Origin: Nocardioides sp. BGMRC 2183
GTDB taxonomy: Bacteria; Actinomycetota; Actinomycetes; Propionibacteriales; Nocardioidaceae
Assembly: GCA_008123405.1 (NCBI GenBank)
Contig: VSSA01000012.1
Span: 62,001 to 126,000, forward strand
DNA length: 64,000 bases
Reading direction: 5' to 3'
Shown in pieces: positions 28,596 through 35,012 of the stretch. The notes beneath the pieces were generated by a model. The model saw only the letters and a list, made by a program, of their open reading frames with translations, ran no database searches and was not told where the DNA came from. The first letter of the stretch is position 1. Every line of letters starts with the position of its first letter. The position numbers were made by a program, and so were the translations under genes.

Positions 28596-28666
28596 GACCC
28601 GCAGGTGAACCGGGCACGTCCCCCGGTGCGGTCCGCCGGACCACACCTGCGGGTCGTTCACTTTTT
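28596..28666 (+). terminator. Three-way-junction terminator in the exporter leader
   Basis: GACCCGCAGGTG (28596-28607) pairs perfectly with CACCTGCGGGTC (28644-28655). Inside are two hairpins, ACCGGG/CCCGGT (28609-28627) and GGTCC/GGACC (28630-28642). Six bases later comes a run of five T (28662-28666), rare in this GC-rich sequence. It probably ends leader transcription unless antitermination occurs. Confidence 0.65.
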
Positions 28667-28715
28667 GCTGCCCTCGGCCTCTCGCCGAGTGTGAGGCAGC
28701 GCACCGCGGTCGAAA

Positions 28716-28759
28716 GTTGAGGAATACAACTAACCCTTCGTATGGTTGTGATCCTCAAC
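28716..28759. promoter_or_regulatory. Inverted repeat upstream of the MFS gene, candidate MarR operator
   Basis: GTTGAGGAATACAAC (28716-28730) and GTTGTGATCCTCAAC (28745-28759) match at 13 of 15 positions in inverted orientation with a 14-base spacer. It is AT-richer than its surroundings, sits 42 bases before the preferred MFS start, and the operon's second gene is a MarR regulator. It could alternatively be an mRNA hairpin. Confidence 0.5.
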
Positions 28760-28801
28760 CAATCCCACCTGGGATTACTCCGACCGGAAGAAGTGACCTG
28801 C

Positions 28802-30517
28802 ATGGCGGCCGCCGTCGACCACGACGTACCAATGACGCACAAGGAGATCGTGCGCGCGCTGACCGGGCTGTTGCTCGGCATGTTCGTGGCGATGCTGTCG
28901 AGCACCGTGGTGAGCAACGCGCTCCCGCGGATCGTCACCGACCTGGAAGGCAGCCAGACCGGCTACACCTGGGTCGTCGTGGCCACTCTGCTCACGATGA
29001 CCGCCACCACCCCGATCTGGGGCAAGCTGGCGGACCTCTTCCCGAAGAAGCTGTTGGTGCAGAGCGCGCTGGTGATCTTCTCGGTCGGCTCGCTGCTGGC
29101 CGGTCTCGCGCCCAACATGGGCACCCTGATCGGCGCCCGCGCCGTCCAAGGCCTGGGCGTCGGCGGCATGACCGCGCTGGTCCAGGTCGTCATCGCCTCG
29201 ATGGTGACTCCGCGGGAACGGGGTCGCTACAGCGGCTACATCGGCGCCACCTTCGCCGCCGCCACGGTCAGCGGTCCGCTGCTCGGTGGCCTGATCGTGG
29301 ACAGCCCACTCGGCTGGCGCGGCACCTTCTTCCTGGCGATCCCGCTCGCCGCGGCCGCCTTCATCGTGCTGCAGCGCACGCTGCACCTGCCCACTGTCAA
29401 GCGGCAGGTCAGCATCGACTACCTCGGCGCCACCCTGATCATGGCCGGTGTCAGCGCGCTGCTGATCTGGATCAGCCTCGCCGGCTCCAACTTCGACTGG
29501 GTCTCCGCCGCCTCCGCCGCACTGGTCGGTGGCGGTCTGGTGCTGATCGCGATCGCCCTGTGGGTCGAGGCGCGGGTCGCCACCGACCCGATCATCCCGC
29601 TGCGACTCTTCCGCGACCGCACCACCTCGCTGGCCACCGCCGCGTCGGTGATGATCGGTGTCGCGATGTTCGGCGCGACCGTCTACCTGAGCCAGTACTT
29701 CCAGTTGGCCCGCGGAATGAGCCCCACCGAGGCCGGGCTGATGTCGATCGCGATGGTCGGGGGCCTGCTCGTCTCCAGCATCGTCAGCGGCCGGATCATC
29801 ACCCGCACCGGATTCTGGAAGCGCTGGCTGATCGGCGGCATGGTCTTCGTGGTCACCGGATTCGGCCTGCTCGGCACCATCGACGCGGACACGCCGCTGC
29901 CGTTGGTCGGCCTCTTCATGGCGCTGGTCGGCGTCGGCATCGGCGCCACGATGCAGAACCTGGTACTGGCCGTGCAGAACAACACCGCGCCGCAGGACAT
30001 GGGCGCGGCGAGCTCGCTGGTGGCGTTCTTCCGGTCGCTGGGCGGGTCCGCCGGCGTCTCTGCGCTCGGTGCCGTGCTGGCCCACCAGGTCACCGACGGC
30101 TTCGCCGACGGCATCGGCCGGCTGGTGGCCGCGGGCCGGATCGACCCGGCCCAGCTCGAGGCGCTGCGGCACTCGAACGGCGACATCCCCGACGTGTCCC
30201 GACTGCCCGGGCCGATCGCCGACGTCTACCAACACGCCTTCGGTGACGCGATCGGCCACCTGTTCTGGATCGCCGTACCGTTCGCGCTGGTCGCCTTCGG
30301 CTGCATCCTGTTCATCAAGGAGGTGCCGCTACGCACCACCCTCGGTCCGACCGTCGCCGAGTCGGAGATGGAGGCCGGGATGGTCGCCACCGGCGAGCCG
30401 GTCGACTGGCCCACCTACCACGAGCAGGGTGACGACCAGGACGGGCGCGAGCCCGCCGGCGGTGGCGTAGCCGTGGACCGACGGCGCGACACCGTCCGTG
30501 ACACCGGCGATGAGTGA
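28802..30517 (+). CDS. MFS drug exporter, DHA2 (14-span, EmrB/QacA) family
   Basis: About 571 residues with 14 predicted spans. LGMFVAMLSSTVVSNALPRI in span 1, TPIWGKLADLFPKKL (motif A-like loop) and LGVGGMTALVQVVIASMVTP then RERGRYSGYIGA are the hallmarks of DHA2 exporters. ATG 28802 has GGAAGAAG 8-15 bases upstream and is preferred; ATG 28742 would start inside an inverted repeat. It exports toxic compounds using the proton gradient. The MarR gene overlaps its end by 8 bases, and a long structured leader precedes it, so expression is probably controlled at both initiation and elongation. Confidence 0.9.
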   Translation: MAAAVDHDVPMTHKEIVRALTGLLLGMFVAMLSSTVVSNALPRIVTDLEGSQTGYTWVVVATLLTMTATTPIWGKLADLFPKKLLVQSALVIFSVGSLLAGLAPNMGTLIGARAVQGLGVGGMTALVQVVIASMVTPRERGRYSGYIGATFAAATVSGPLLGGLIVDSPLGWRGTFFLAIPLAAAAFIVLQRTLHLPTVKRQVSIDYLGATLIMAGVSALLIWISLAGSNFDWVSAASAALVGGGLVLIAIALWVEARVATDPIIPLRLFRDRTTSLATAASVMIGVAMFGATVYLSQYFQLARGMSPTEAGLMSIAMVGGLLVSSIVSGRIITRTGFWKRWLIGGMVFVVTGFGLLGTIDADTPLPLVGLFMALVGVGIGATMQNLVLAVQNNTAPQDMGAASSLVAFFRSLGGSAGVSALGAVLAHQVTDGFADGIGRLVAAGRIDPAQLEALRHSNGDIPDVSRLPGPIADVYQHAFGDAIGHLFWIAVPFALVAFGCILFIKEVPLRTTLGPTVAESEMEAGMVATGEPVDWPTYHEQGDDQDGREPAGGGVAVDRRRDTVRDTGDE

Positions 30518-30980
30518 ACGGAACGGCCGGCGGTCGGAGGCCGATCGGATGGCCGTGCTCAGCACGCTGGAGGCCGAGATCGGCGTGCTGATGCGCCGTG
30601 CCCGCCGGGTGATCGGGGAGCGGGCCGGCCAGGTCCACGAGGATCTGCCGGGTATCTCCTACCTGATGCTGGGCTACGTCCGCGAGCACGGGCCGGTGCG
30701 GGCCACCGCGATCGGATGCGCGTTCCACGTCGACAAGGCAGCGGTCAGCCGGCACGTGCAGCAGATGCTCGAGCTCGGCCTGCTCGACCGGCGCCCCGAC
30801 CCCGATGACGGGCGGGCCACCCTGCTCTCGACCACCGCCGAGGCGGAGCGCCGCATGGCGGCGGTGGCCCAGGCGCGGAGGCAGCGGCTCGACGAACGGC
30901 TCGACGAGTGGTCCGACGAGACCCTCGACGGGTTCGTCGACCTGCTCGGTCGATACAACCGCTTGTTGGCCGACGACTGA
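30510..30980 (+). CDS. MarR-family regulator
   Basis: A 156-residue winged-helix regulator from ATG 30510, overlapping the MFS stop (ATGAGTGA). VRATAIGCAFHVDKAAVSRH then VQQMLELGLLDRRPDPDDGR is the DNA-binding helix and wing with the conserved D-x-R-x3 turn. Paired with the exporter in one operon, it probably represses that operon through the inverted repeat near 28716-28759 and is released by a small-molecule ligand. Confidence 0.88.
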   Translation: MSERNGRRSEADRMAVLSTLEAEIGVLMRRARRVIGERAGQVHEDLPGISYLMLGYVREHGPVRATAIGCAFHVDKAAVSRHVQQMLELGLLDRRPDPDDGRATLLSTTAEAERRMAAVAQARRQRLDERLDEWSDETLDGFVDLLGRYNRLLADD

Positions 30981-31032
30981 ACCGCGGCGGCGGGTCGGTT
31001 GGTCGGCGGGCCGGCGGTCGTCCCGGTTCCGG

Positions 31033-31755
31033 TCAGTCGAAGGTGCGGGGGTCGATGGCGATCCAGGTGTGCTCGGCGGTGGCGACCAGCCCCGAGTCCT
31101 CGCCGTACAGGCTGGCGGCGGTGAGCGCCTTGCGGCCCTCGATCGCGCGCTGCTCCCCGACCACGACGTACCGCTCCCGGGTGGAGGGGAGCCGATCGAT
31201 CCGGGCGGTCATCGTGCCGAGGACGCGCGGCTGCTCCAGCAGGTCGGTGGCCCAGCCGCCAGGACAGTCCAACGCCGCCCAGGTGATCGGCACGTCGGAC
31301 TCGTACGGCGTCCAGGTGCCGGCCACGATCTCCCGGCCGCGTGGCGTGGTGGCCGGGCCGGGGAAGATCCGCAACCCGTCGCCCGGCCGCCGGTCCGGGC
31401 CGCACACGAAGCACTCCGGGAAGACGTGCTGGCGCAGGCCGGGATAGCCGGCCTCGGCGTCCGCCGCGGCGAGTACGTCGATCGGTGGCACGGGGATCAG
31501 CTCGTCCTCGCTGAGCACCGCCTCGGCAACCGGCCGACCCACGTCATCGGTCAGCACCCGCCGAGCGCCGGCGCCGGCCGGCGAGTCGTCGATCTCCAAC
31601 GGGACCTCCAGCGGCGGAGGGAGCCGCAGCCGCACCGTGACGGTGGCGTCCCGAGCGCCGCCGGGCAGGTGTTGGGCGAGCGCACCGGCGGTCCAGCCGC
31701 CATTGCCTGAGCTGGGCGGACCCTGGAACCGGCGGGGGATCAGGAGGTGGCTCAC
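31033..31755 (-). CDS. Hotdog-fold thioesterase-like protein, unknown substrate
   Basis: A 240-residue protein. CFVCGPDRRPGDGLRIFPG near residue 119 resembles the CxxCG-x-NPxGL start of PaaI-like hotdog thioesterases. The N-terminal half (FQGPPSSGNGGWTAGALAQH) and C-terminal half (ITWAALDCPGGWATDLL) look like two hotdog units arranged in tandem. Catalytic residues cannot be assigned by eye. It converges with the MarR gene and is divergent from the IdeR-like gene (gap of about 78 bases). Confidence 0.55.
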   Translation of the reverse strand: MSHLLIPRRFQGPPSSGNGGWTAGALAQHLPGGARDATVTVRLRLPPPLEVPLEIDDSPAGAGARRVLTDDVGRPVAEAVLSEDELIPVPPIDVLAAADAEAGYPGLRQHVFPECFVCGPDRRPGDGLRIFPGPATTPRGREIVAGTWTPYESDVPITWAALDCPGGWATDLLEQPRVLGTMTARIDRLPSTRERYVVVGEQRAIEGRKALTAASLYGEDSGLVATAEHTWIAIDPRTFD

Positions 31756-31833
31756 CCCTCCACCCTCTCACCGGGGTGAGCGGTGAGATGCCGGGGTCGG
31801 CATCTGTCGGCAGCGGATGACAGAATGATTCTC

Positions 31834-32520
31834 GTGAGCGATCTGATCGACACCACCGAGATGTACCTCCGCACGATCTACGAGCTGATCGAGGAGGGCA
31901 TCGTCCCCCTGCGTGCGCGGATCGCCGAGCGTCTGCACCAGTCCGGTCCCACCGTCTCGCAGACCGTGGCCCGGATGGAGCGTGACGGCCTGCTCACCGT
32001 CGAGGGGGACCGCCACCTCGAGCTGACCGAGGAGGGCAACCGTTTGGCCACCCGGGTGATGCGCAAGCACCGGCTCGCCGAGCGCCTCCTCACCGACGTG
32101 ATCGGCCTCGAGTGGGAGCTGGTCCACGAGGAGGCGTGCCGCTGGGAGCACGTCATCTCCGAGACCGTCGAGCGCCGCCTGATCGACCTGCTCGATCACC
32201 CCACCGAGTCGCCGTACGGCAACCCGATCCCCGGCCTCGGCGAGCTCGGCCAGGAAGCGGTCGGCGAAGACTTCATGGCCGGTGTCGAGCCGCTGTCGAA
32301 GGCCGCCGGTGAGGAATCCTCCCGCGCGTTGGTCCGCCGGATCTCCGAGGAGATGCAGAAGGACGAGGTGCTGATGAGCGCGATGCGTCGCGTGGGCGCC
32401 CTCCCCGACAAGACGATCACCATCCAGGCCACCCCCGACGGTGTCCTGGTCGGCTCCGGCGGCGAGACCGCCGAGATCTTCCCCGAGGCCGCCGACCACA
32501 TCTTCGTCAAGCGCCTCTGA
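31834..32520 (+). CDS. ideR: Iron-dependent regulator of the DtxR/IdeR family
   Basis: A 228-residue protein that follows mycobacterial IdeR closely: [40 protein letters not shown] with ARMERDGLL (HTH), [20 protein letters not shown] (metal-site Glu and His), [18 protein letters not shown] (metal ligands Cys, Glu, His) and [10 protein letters not shown]. The SH3-like third domain fills the C-terminus. With Fe(II) it represses iron uptake genes. GTG 31834 aligns with the family start; ATG 31825 is an alternative. AGAATGATTCT at 31823-31833 is a short palindrome touching the start and might be a self-regulatory site. Confidence 0.92.
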   Translation: MSDLIDTTEMYLRTIYELIEEGIVPLRARIAERLHQSGPTVSQTVARMERDGLLTVEGDRHLELTEEGNRLATRVMRKHRLAERLLTDVIGLEWELVHEEACRWEHVISETVERRLIDLLDHPTESPYGNPIPGLGELGQEAVGEDFMAGVEPLSKAAGEESSRALVRRISEEMQKDEVLMSAMRRVGALPDKTITIQATPDGVLVGSGGETAEIFPEAADHIFVKRL

Positions 32521-32738
32521 GTTGGATGGCGCGAGCGCGTCGCTCGTTCCTCGCGCCGCGCTGCCGCGCTCGCCGTCGAGGTAGTGCCGGGTCGCGGGCT
32601 CCTGGCGGCTTGCGGGGCGGCGCGCGGGAAAGCCGATTCGTCGGCTCCGGTCGCTCGTTCCTCGCTTCCTGCGCCTCCTCGCTCGGCGTTTCCCGCGATG
32701 GGCCGCCTTCGTGAAGGGCGCGAGCGCGCCGCGGTCTC
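32521..32738. repeat. Palindrome-rich, gene-free repeat region
   Basis: No supported gene. GTCGCTCGTTCCTCGC occurs twice (near 32540 and 32659), GGCGCGAGCGCG occurs at both ends (near 32528 and 32718), and CGCGGGAAAGCCGA (near 32625) faces TCGGCGTTTCCCGCG (near 32684) as an inverted repeat. It looks like one or two nested palindromic elements next to the 22-bp array. Confidence 0.6.
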
Positions 32739-32925
32739 CGTTGAGTTGCCCGGATGGGCCCGTTGAGTTGTCCGGATGGGCCCGTTGAGTTGCCCGGATG
32801 GGCCCGTTGAGTTGCCCGGATGGGCCCGTTGAGTTGCCCGGATGGGCCCGTTGAGTTGCCCGGATGGGCCCGTTGAGTTGCCCGGATGGGCCCGTTGAGT
32901 TGCCCGGATGGGCCCGTTGAGTTGT
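32739..32925. repeat. Array of 8.5 copies of a 22-bp repeat
   Basis: Eight full units start at 32739, 32761, 32783, 32805, 32827, 32849, 32871 and 32893, and a partial unit ends near 32925. Each unit is CGTTGAGTTG, then CCCGGATGGGCC. One unit (32761) has a single C-to-T change; the others are identical. There are no unique spacers, so this is a plain tandem array. The GGGCCCGTTGA core is shared with the repeats at 2053, 5713 and 61894. Confidence 0.95.
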
Positions 32926-32944
32926 GCGATTGCGGGCGACCGGG

Positions 32945-33070
32945 CTCATCGAGCGTTCGTTTGCGACGGGTCGATGCGCTCCGGGCGTGCGTTTGCGACG
33001 GGTCAGCGCGATTCCGCGCTTGCGTTTGCGACGGGTCAGCGCGAGATCGGTGTGCGTTTGCGCCGGGTGG
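32945..33070. repeat. Four copies of a CGTTTGCGACGGGTC repeat
   Basis: CGTTTGCGACGGGTC or a one-base variant appears near 32959, 32990, 33023 and 33054, about 31-33 bases apart, immediately after the 22-bp array. The last copies run into the sirtuin gene (minus strand), supplying its final codons and stop. Confidence 0.85.
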
Positions 33071-33899
33071 CGAGGCGGGGGAGCCAATCGCTGGTGCCGA
33101 CGTCGACCCTGTGGGTGGCCAGGTCGTCCCCGCGGGTGCTGCCCCGGTTGACGATGACCACGGGGACACCGACCTTGGCGGCGCGACGTACGAAACGGAG
33201 GCCGCTCATCACGGTCAGACTGGAACCGGCCACCAACAGCGCGCCGCTGCTGGCCGCCACCGCATCGACAGCGGCGTAGCACCGTTCGACCCGTGGCTTC
33301 GGCACGTTCTCGCCGAAGAAGACGACGTCCGGCTTGAGGGCACCGCCACACCCCTCGCACGCCGGTACGACGAACCCCGCCGTCTCCTCCAGCTCCACGT
33401 CGCCGTCGGGCCGGACCTCGACTACTGCGCGCTCCTCGGCCCACCCGGGGTTGGCCACCGCCATCCGCTCGTGCAGGCGGCTTCGTGATGAGGTCGTGCG
33501 GCAGCCGAGGCAGATCACGTCCGCGATCCGCCCGTGCAGTGCGATCAGTGACGGGGTGCCACACGCCTCGTGCAGACCATCCACGTTCTGGGTGATCACC
33601 AGCTCGGCGCCGAGAGCGGCGACGGCGCGGTGGCCCGGGTTCGGGTCCGCCCGCCGCATCCGGGACCAGCCGAGGTGGCTGCGTGCCCAGTACCGCTGTT
33701 GCGGGACCGGGCCGGAGACGAACTCCTGGTAGGTCATCGGCATCCGCGCCGGCGCGCCGGGTCCCCGGTAGTCGGGGATGCCGGAGTCGGTGGAGAGCCC
33801 GGCGCCGGTGAGCACCACCAACGGGCGCTCGGCCAGCAGGTCGAGGGCCTGCTCGGCAGGGGTGGTGCGGGCACCGAGGGCGGCAACGGTCACGGACAT
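33036..33899 (-). CDS. Sirtuin-type NAD-dependent protein deacylase
   Basis: A 287-residue SIR2 protein from ATG 33899. VVLTGAGLSTDSGIPDYRG (NAD site), ELVITQNVDGLHEACGTPSL with ALHGRIADVICLGC (catalytic His, first zinc Cys pair CLGC), CEGCGGALKPDVVFFGENVP (second Cys pair), LLVAGSSLTVMSGLRFV and VVIVNRGSTRGDD are all present. It removes acyl groups from lysine, producing O-acetyl-ADP-ribose. The C-terminal RRKRTPISR and stop lie in the CGTTTGCG repeats, so the tail is repeat-derived. A longer upstream frame to 34292 overlaps the PCMT gene and is not supported. Confidence 0.9.
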   Translation of the reverse strand: MSVTVAALGARTTPAEQALDLLAERPLVVLTGAGLSTDSGIPDYRGPGAPARMPMTYQEFVSGPVPQQRYWARSHLGWSRMRRADPNPGHRAVAALGAELVITQNVDGLHEACGTPSLIALHGRIADVICLGCRTTSSRSRLHERMAVANPGWAEERAVVEVRPDGDVELEETAGFVVPACEGCGGALKPDVVFFGENVPKPRVERCYAAVDAVAASSGALLVAGSSLTVMSGLRFVRRAAKVGVPVVIVNRGSTRGDDLATHRVDVGTSDWLPRLATRRKRTPISR

Positions 33900-33928
33900 C
33901 AGCCTACGGAGCGGTCGCGACCGCGTGC

Positions 33929-34537
33929 CTACTCCTGGACGAGCGGGACGAAGGAGTAGTAGCCGCGGCGCTGCACGTGCTGCTCGCCGTCCTCGCTGCG
34001 GGTGACCCGGCACAGCTGCCCGCCGAAGGGGCCGACCAGGACGCCGTCGGGCGCCAGTTGCTCGACGAGCGACTGCGGCACCGCCTCCGCCGCGGCAGAG
34101 ACCAGGATCCGGTCGTACGGCGCCTCCTCGGGCCACCCGAGCACCCCAGGGCGGGCTTCGACGATCTGCGCCCGGTGTCCCGGCGCGATCTCCAAGCTCT
34201 CGCGGCTGCGGGCAACCAGCGCTGCGATCCGCTCGACGCCCAGCACCCGACCACCCGCGCCGACCTGATGGGCGAGGATCGCGGTGGTCCACCCCGACCC
34301 GGAGCCGATGTCGAGCACTCGATCACCCGGCCGAGCGCCCAGCGCGGTCAGCAGGTGCAGCACCGTGGTCGGTTGGCTGCAGGTGGAGCCGTGGCCGATC
34401 GGGAGCGGGCGATCCTCGTCGGCGTAGCGCCGTTGCCGGCGCGGGAGGAAGCCGCCACGCGGCACCGCGGCCATCGCCTCCCGCGCACGCTGCTCGGCGC
34501 CCACGGCATCCTCGGCGCCCTCGACCGGACCGACCAC
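33929..34537 (-). CDS. Protein-L-isoaspartate O-methyltransferase family protein
   Basis: A 202-residue PCMT-like enzyme. DEDRPLPIGHGSTCSQPTTV near residue 40 is the PCMT substrate loop (normally with GQTISQP, here GSTCSQP), and VLDIGSGSGWTTAILAHQVG is SAM motif I. PYDRILVSAAAEAVPQSLVE and LAPDGVLVGPFGG follow the family pattern. It methylates isoaspartyl residues to start protein repair. The Cys in the substrate loop is a small departure from the usual Ile. It starts at GTG 34537 and reads in the same direction as the sirtuin gene. Confidence 0.85.
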   Translation of the reverse strand: MVGPVEGAEDAVGAEQRAREAMAAVPRGGFLPRRQRRYADEDRPLPIGHGSTCSQPTTVLHLLTALGARPGDRVLDIGSGSGWTTAILAHQVGAGGRVLGVERIAALVARSRESLEIAPGHRAQIVEARPGVLGWPEEAPYDRILVSAAAEAVPQSLVEQLAPDGVLVGPFGGQLCRVTRSEDGEQHVQRRGYYSFVPLVQE

Positions 34538-34552
34538 CGTCCGCGCCCCGGC

Positions 34553-34819
34553 TCAGCCGTAGCGCAGACGCGCCCGCTCACGCGCCTTCTCGGCCTCGAC
34601 CTCACGGTTCTTCGGCGCAGCGGTGGTGACCAGATCGTCCAGCAGATGCTGGGTGATGTGGGTGATCTCGGCGACCGCCCGGTCGAACGCGGCCTGGTTG
34701 GCCTGCGACGGCTTCGTCGTACCGCTGACCTTGCGGACGAACTGGAGGGCTGCCGCCTCGACCTCCGACGTGGTCGCCGGGGGCTCGAAGTTGTGCAGTG
34801 TCCTGATGTTCCGGCACAT
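34553..34819 (-). CDS. DUF2277 family protein
   Basis: An 88-residue protein beginning MCRNIRTLHNFEPPATTSEV, the fixed start of the DUF2277 family, and containing ALQFVRKVSGTTKPSQANQA. These small helical proteins are widespread in actinobacteria and have no assigned function. The C-terminus is charged (KNREVEAEKARERARLRYG). It lies 15 bases before the PCMT gene on the same strand and probably shares its transcript. The 161-bp palindromic element lies directly upstream. Confidence 0.9.
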   Translation of the reverse strand: MCRNIRTLHNFEPPATTSEVEAAALQFVRKVSGTTKPSQANQAAFDRAVAEITHITQHLLDDLVTTAAPKNREVEAEKARERARLRYG

Positions 34820-34851
34820 GCCGTCGAGCCTACGCCGCCCGCCTCGAGCTC

Positions 34852-35012
34852 AGCTTGAATCCACCGATTCCTCGCTACTGCGCGCCCCCATCCGGGCGCC
34901 CTGGCTGCGTCACCGACGCTCGACGGGCAACCAGCCCGCCCTCGCGCCGGGCTCCTTGCCAGCCCACCCGTCTGGTGACGCTCGCTACGCGACGAATCGG
35001 TGGATTCAAGCT
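34852..35012 (+). repeat. 161-bp palindromic element, copy A
   Basis: Terminal inverted arms AGCTTGAATCCACCGATTC (34852-34870) and GAATCGGTGGATTCAAGCT (34994-35012) are perfect over 19 bp. Inside are a second 8-bp stem (positions 56-63 with 123-130 of the element: GCGTCACC/GGTGACGC) and a 5-bp hairpin with an AACCA loop (positions 73-87). The copy at 50414 has the same length and the same helices at the same positions but different arms. The element fills the gap between the DUF2277 gene and the beta-propeller gene; its last base is the first base of that gene's stop codon (minus strand). Confidence 0.9.

Larger units (their letters stand above)
28441..28680 (+). promoter_or_regulatory. Structured leader, putative ribosome-sensing attenuator of the MFS exporter
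   Basis: The roughly 440-base gap before the MFS gene holds ordered RNA-like features. AAAGGAGGTGATCC (28455-28468) is a 14-nt full complement of the 16S rRNA 3' tail. A 12-codon ORF follows (28474-28512). Bases 28541-28550 (ATCACCTTCT) can form 10 consecutive pairs with the SD at 28457-28466, with one G-U. A competing hairpin is GCATCA/TGATGC (28539-28555), then CTGCTG/CAGCAG (28570-28589). A three-way junction closed by 12 bp is followed by TTTTT. Strong SD, short ORF, SD-sequestering segment and terminator before a drug exporter are the parts of ribosome-mediated attenuation. The mechanism is inference. Confidence 0.6.

Noticed and set aside
32739-32925. Possible CRISPR array
   Set aside because: The 22-bp units are directly adjacent with no unique spacers, and no cas genes are in the window.
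33900-34292. Extension of the sirtuin frame to a 418-residue protein
   Set aside because: The extra N-terminus is antisense-like, overlaps the PCMT gene in another frame and has no family similarity; ATG 33899 fits the family start.
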